Origin: JAJZIH01 sp021785265
Lineage (GTDB): Bacteria > Pseudomonadota > Gammaproteobacteria > JAKAQQ01
Length of the DNA stretch: 40,791 nucleotides
Assembly: GCA_027338645.1 (NCBI GenBank)
Contig: DAHWSH010000016.1
Span: forward strand, 1 to 40,791
Direction of reading: 5' to 3'
The position numbers and the translations under genes were made by a program. The notes beneath the pieces are model-generated. The model was not told the DNA's origin. It searched no databases and saw nothing but the letters and a program-made list of their open reading frames with translations. Of this stretch, positions 38,350 to 40,791 are shown one piece after another (position 1 is the first letter of the stretch; each line of letters begins with the position of its first letter).

Positions 38350-39342
38350 ATGACAGATGCCCCTGATCTTGATCGACCTTGGTCCCTGGAACGGGTTCTC
38401 GAACTTTTCCGGGCGCCCTTGAACGACCTCCTTTTCTGGTCCCATGGCATCCATCGACGGCACTTTAATCCCAATGAAATCCAGTTGAGTACGCTCCTCA
38501 GTGTCAAAACCGGGGGCTGTCCCGAGGATTGCCATTACTGTCCCCAAAGTGCACGTCATGCGACCTCGGTTGAGGCCGGGCCTTTACTGCCTGTCGAGCG
38601 GGTGGTTGAGGCCGCCCGCCAAGCTCAGGCGGCGGGGGCTACGCGCTTTTGCATGGGGGCGGCTTTTCGCGGTCCCAAGGACCGGGATCTTGATCACATC
38701 ATCGAGTACATCCGGGCAGTCAAGGCCCTTGGACTCGAAACCTGTGCCACTCTGGGCCTTTTGACCGACGAACAGGCTGAAAGGCTGGGTCAGGCCGGGC
38801 TCGATTTCTACAATCACAACCTGGATACTTCGCGTGACTACTACGCCGAGATTGTGACGACCCGGAGCTTCGACGACCGGTTGGAAACCCTGCGACGGGT
38901 TCGCAAAGCCGGCATGCACGTCTGCTGTGGCGGGATCCTGGGGATGGGCGAACGCATGGAGGATCGTGCCGCACTTCTCCTCGAGCTGGCCGAGATGGAC
39001 CCGCCACCGGAAAGTGTGCCTCTCAATGCCCTGGTTCCCGTACCCGGGACCCCGCTCGCCGGCCGCGATCCGGTGCCCCCGCTAGAGTTTGTCCGGACAG
39101 TGGCCGTCGCCCGGATTCTCATGCCGGCGGCGCATGTTCGCCTGTCGGCCGGCCGCAGTGGGATGAGCGAGGAACTCCAGGCCCTGTGTTTTTTTGCCGG
39201 CGCCAACTCGATTTTTTACGGCGAGGAACTGCTGACCACGCCGAACAACGAGATGGAGGCAGATCGCGATCTGTTTCGGACCCTCGGGATCCGTGCCGAG
39301 ATGCAGCCGGGGAGGCAGGAGGCTCATGTTCCCGGGGATTGA
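38350..39342 (+). CDS. bioB: Biotin synthase (radical SAM)
   Basis: The 330-residue product has the radical-SAM cluster C57-x3-C61-x2-C64 (GGCPEDCHYCPQS) and all [2Fe-2S] ligands: Cys101 (FCMGAA), Cys132 (ETCATLG), Cys192 (VCCGGILGMGE) and Arg264 (VRLSAGRS). It inserts sulfur into dethiobiotin to make biotin. ATG 38350 is not preceded by a clear ribosome-binding site. It overlaps bioF by 17 bases, opening a bioB-bioF-bioH operon in the order common in gammaproteobacteria; bioC and bioD may follow outside the window. Confidence 0.98.
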   Translation: MTDAPDLDRPWSLERVLELFRAPLNDLLFWSHGIHRRHFNPNEIQLSTLLSVKTGGCPEDCHYCPQSARHATSVEAGPLLPVERVVEAARQAQAAGATRFCMGAAFRGPKDRDLDHIIEYIRAVKALGLETCATLGLLTDEQAERLGQAGLDFYNHNLDTSRDYYAEIVTTRSFDDRLETLRRVRKAGMHVCCGGILGMGERMEDRAALLLELAEMDPPPESVPLNALVPVPGTPLAGRDPVPPLEFVRTVAVARILMPAAHVRLSAGRSGMSEELQALCFFAGANSIFYGEELLTTPNNEMEADRDLFRTLGIRAEMQPGRQEAHVPGD

Positions 39343-40492
39343 GTCCCGTCCGGAGCCGAAGCGGCTGGCTATGGGGGTCCGGATCCGCCGGGTCCGCGAG
39401 TCCAGCTGTCGGCCCCGGGTCGTGGTCGACGGACATCGACTGATCAGTTTTGCCTCGAATGACTACCTGGGGCTTGCCACCCACCCGGCCGTGATCGAGG
39501 CATGGAGCACGGGAGCACGAGTTTGGGGGGTTGGGAGCGGTGGATCCGTGCTCCTTTCGGGATATACCTCAGCCCACCGCGAACTCGAGGACGCGCTGTC
39601 CGATTGGCTTGGGCGGGATCGGGTGCTGCTCTTTTCGAACGGTTACATGGCCAATCTTTCGGTCTTGCAATCCCATTGCCGTCGTGGACAGACGATCGTC
39701 CAGGATCGTCTGAATCACGCCTCGCTTTACGATGCCGTCCGTCTGGCGCAAGGACATCTCCGCCGTTATGCCCATGGGAACGTTTCGGATGCGGCCCGCC
39801 AGCTGGCACAGGCAGTACCGTCGACCGGGGCACTGCTCGTCACCGAAGGAATTTTCAGCATGGACGGGGACCAGGCACCCTTAGCCGAACTGGCACGGGT
39901 CGCCTGCGCGGTGGGGGCCGAATTCATGGTTGACGACGCCCATGGCATCGGCCTGTGGGGAGAGGTCGGGCAAGGCACCGTGGCATCCTGCCATCTTGGC
40001 CAGGACGAGGTTCCACTGCTCATGGCCACTTTCGGAAAGGCGTTCGGAACCTATGGGGCCTTTGTCGCCGGACCCGCGGATCGCATCGAGACCCTGGTGC
40101 AAAAGGCGCGACCCTTCCGCTATACCACGGCGCTCCCGCCAGCTCTGGCGGTGGCCACGCACGAGGCGCTCCGGCGAGTCATCGGGGAGCCCGAAAGGCG
40201 AACCTGGTTGCATGAACAGGTGGATTACTTTCGTCGGAGTGCCCTTGAGCTTGATCTGCCACTGGCCCCTTCCCGCTCTCCCATCCAGCCCCTCATGGTC
40301 GGATCGGCGGCGGAGACGCAGACACTCAGCAAGGCGCTTGAAGCTCGCGGAATTTATGCACCGGCCATTCTTCCGCCGACCGTACCGCGCGGGAAGGCTC
40401 GTTTGCGCATCAGTCTGAGTGCCGCGCATACCCGGTCTGATCTTAACCATCTGCTCGAGGCGCTGAACAGCCTGTGCCTCCGCCGCATCTGA
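39326..40492 (+). CDS. bioF: 8-amino-7-oxononanoate synthase
   Basis: The 388-residue PLP enzyme (E. coli 384) has ISFASNDYLGLATHP, SGGSVLLSGYTSAHRELE, DRLNHASLYD, LVTEGIFSMDGDQAPL, VDDAHGIGLWG and the PLP-lysine motif ATFGKAFGTYGAF. It condenses pimeloyl-thioester with alanine. The frame opens at 39293, but ATG 39326 with GGAGG just before it gives the right length. It lies inside the end of bioB (17-base overlap) and its own end overlaps bioH by 19 bases, so translation of the three is probably coupled. Confidence 0.97.
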   Translation: MFPGIESRPEPKRLAMGVRIRRVRESSCRPRVVVDGHRLISFASNDYLGLATHPAVIEAWSTGARVWGVGSGGSVLLSGYTSAHRELEDALSDWLGRDRVLLFSNGYMANLSVLQSHCRRGQTIVQDRLNHASLYDAVRLAQGHLRRYAHGNVSDAARQLAQAVPSTGALLVTEGIFSMDGDQAPLAELARVACAVGAEFMVDDAHGIGLWGEVGQGTVASCHLGQDEVPLLMATFGKAFGTYGAFVAGPADRIETLVQKARPFRYTTALPPALAVATHEALRRVIGEPERRTWLHEQVDYFRRSALELDLPLAPSRSPIQPLMVGSAAETQTLSKALEARGIYAPAILPPTVPRGKARLRISLSAAHTRSDLNHLLEALNSLCLRRI

Positions 40493-40791
40493 CCCTGGCG
40501 ACTGTTCACGGCTGGGGGTTCAACGCCCGCGTTTTCGACCCCTTGAGGGAGCCGCTCACGCGGGCGGGGATCGACCTGTTTTGTGCCGAACTCCCGGGAC
40601 ACGGAGGACGGGGGGACGAGGTGGTGGATCCGACGCTTCCGGCATGGGCCGCGGATTGTCTGGACGCGTTGCCGGCAGATCCCGTGGCACTCCTCGGTTG
40701 GTCGCTCGGTGGGCAGGTGGCACTCGAGATTGCAATCCGGCACCCACAGCGGATTGGGGCACTCATTCTCGTCAGCGCCACGCCGAAGTTC
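40474..40791 (+). CDS. bioH: Pimeloyl-ACP methyl ester carboxylesterase BioH (partial)
   Basis: From GTG 40474 the open frame reads to the window end (106 residues). TVHGWGFNARVF matches the HGWG oxyanion segment and GWSLGGQVALE holds the nucleophile (Ser77), as in BioH. The Asp and His of the triad lie outside the window. BioH removes the methyl ester from pimeloyl-ACP to release the substrate for BioF. The GTG start lies inside bioF and is the most likely choice, though no clear Shine-Dalgarno sequence at ideal spacing was seen (GAGG is 13 bases off). Confidence 0.9.
   Translation, partial: MPPPHLTLATVHGWGFNARVFDPLREPLTRAGIDLFCAELPGHGGRGDEVVDPTLPAWAADCLDALPADPVALLGWSLGGQVALEIAIRHPQRIGALILVSATPKF

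Noticed and set aside
1..40791. tRNA genes, rRNA genes, CRISPR arrays, insertion sequences
   Set aside because: The gaps between genes were read and none holds such a feature; no transposase-like frames or direct-repeat arrays were seen.

Overview
The window is a GC-rich, gene-dense stretch of a proteobacterial chromosome. The ribosomal proteins (S4, S11, L2, RpoA), UvrD, PolA, BioB/BioF/BioH and the LptM-type lipoprotein read as Gammaproteobacteria. I could not fix a genus; the placement is inference from sequence recall, not from a search.

Layout. (1) 1-13949, plus strand: the 3' end of tuf, then the complete S10-spc-alpha superoperon in standard order (rpsJ, rplC to rpsQ, rplN to rpmJ, rpsM to rplQ, with secY and rpoA). 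The 37-residue rpmJ is present. A hairpin and a strong promoter separate rpsJ from rplC, and a second promoter precedes rpsM. (2) 13946-18862, minus strand: a gmhA - FAD-linked oxidase - uvrA transcription unit, meeting rplQ tail to tail. (3) 18914-22857: a LysR regulator divergent from an operon of a DODA-type dioxygenase, a periplasmic YceI protein, a WrbA quinone reductase and a dienelactone-hydrolase-like enzyme. This looks like a catechol/quinone stress module. (4) 22904-26012: a diheme cytochrome c4 (minus), then a polytopic LPG-synthase-like membrane protein and a sulfotransferase (plus). (5) 26144-29123, minus: lptM (a small lipoprotein gene overlapping the start of polA) and polA, with a structured 3' region and a very good intrinsic terminator. 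(6) 29259-34634: a degenerate-GGDEF/EAL protein with a C-terminal CZB zinc-sensing domain, facing a minus-strand operon uvrD - Dph6-like ATP-PPase - FAH-family hydrolase. (7) 34682-38164: a GT2 glycosyltransferase (plus), two small heat-shock proteins (minus) behind a textbook sigma-32 promoter, and an exported seven-bladed YVTN beta-propeller protein with a C-terminal membrane anchor (minus). (8) 38291-40791: bioB-bioF-bioH, translationally coupled; bioH runs off the window.

Much of the window is core translation, repair and biotin synthesis. The parts most worth following are the EAL-CZB protein (predicted zinc-responsive c-di-GMP phosphodiesterase), the LysR/dioxygenase/YceI/WrbA/hydrolase module, the sigma-32 promoter whose -35 box contains the stop codon of the upstream gene, together with a possible RNA thermometer, and the overlooked lptM gene. 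I saw no mobile elements, CRISPR arrays, rRNA or tRNA genes. Intergenic stretches near or above 150-300 bases are 460-612 (hairpin plus promoter), 23519-23690 (promoter for cytochrome c4, nothing else clear), 26013-26287 (terminator and hairpins), 35615-35807 (terminator at its end, otherwise nothing recognised) and 38174-38349 (two divergent promoters).
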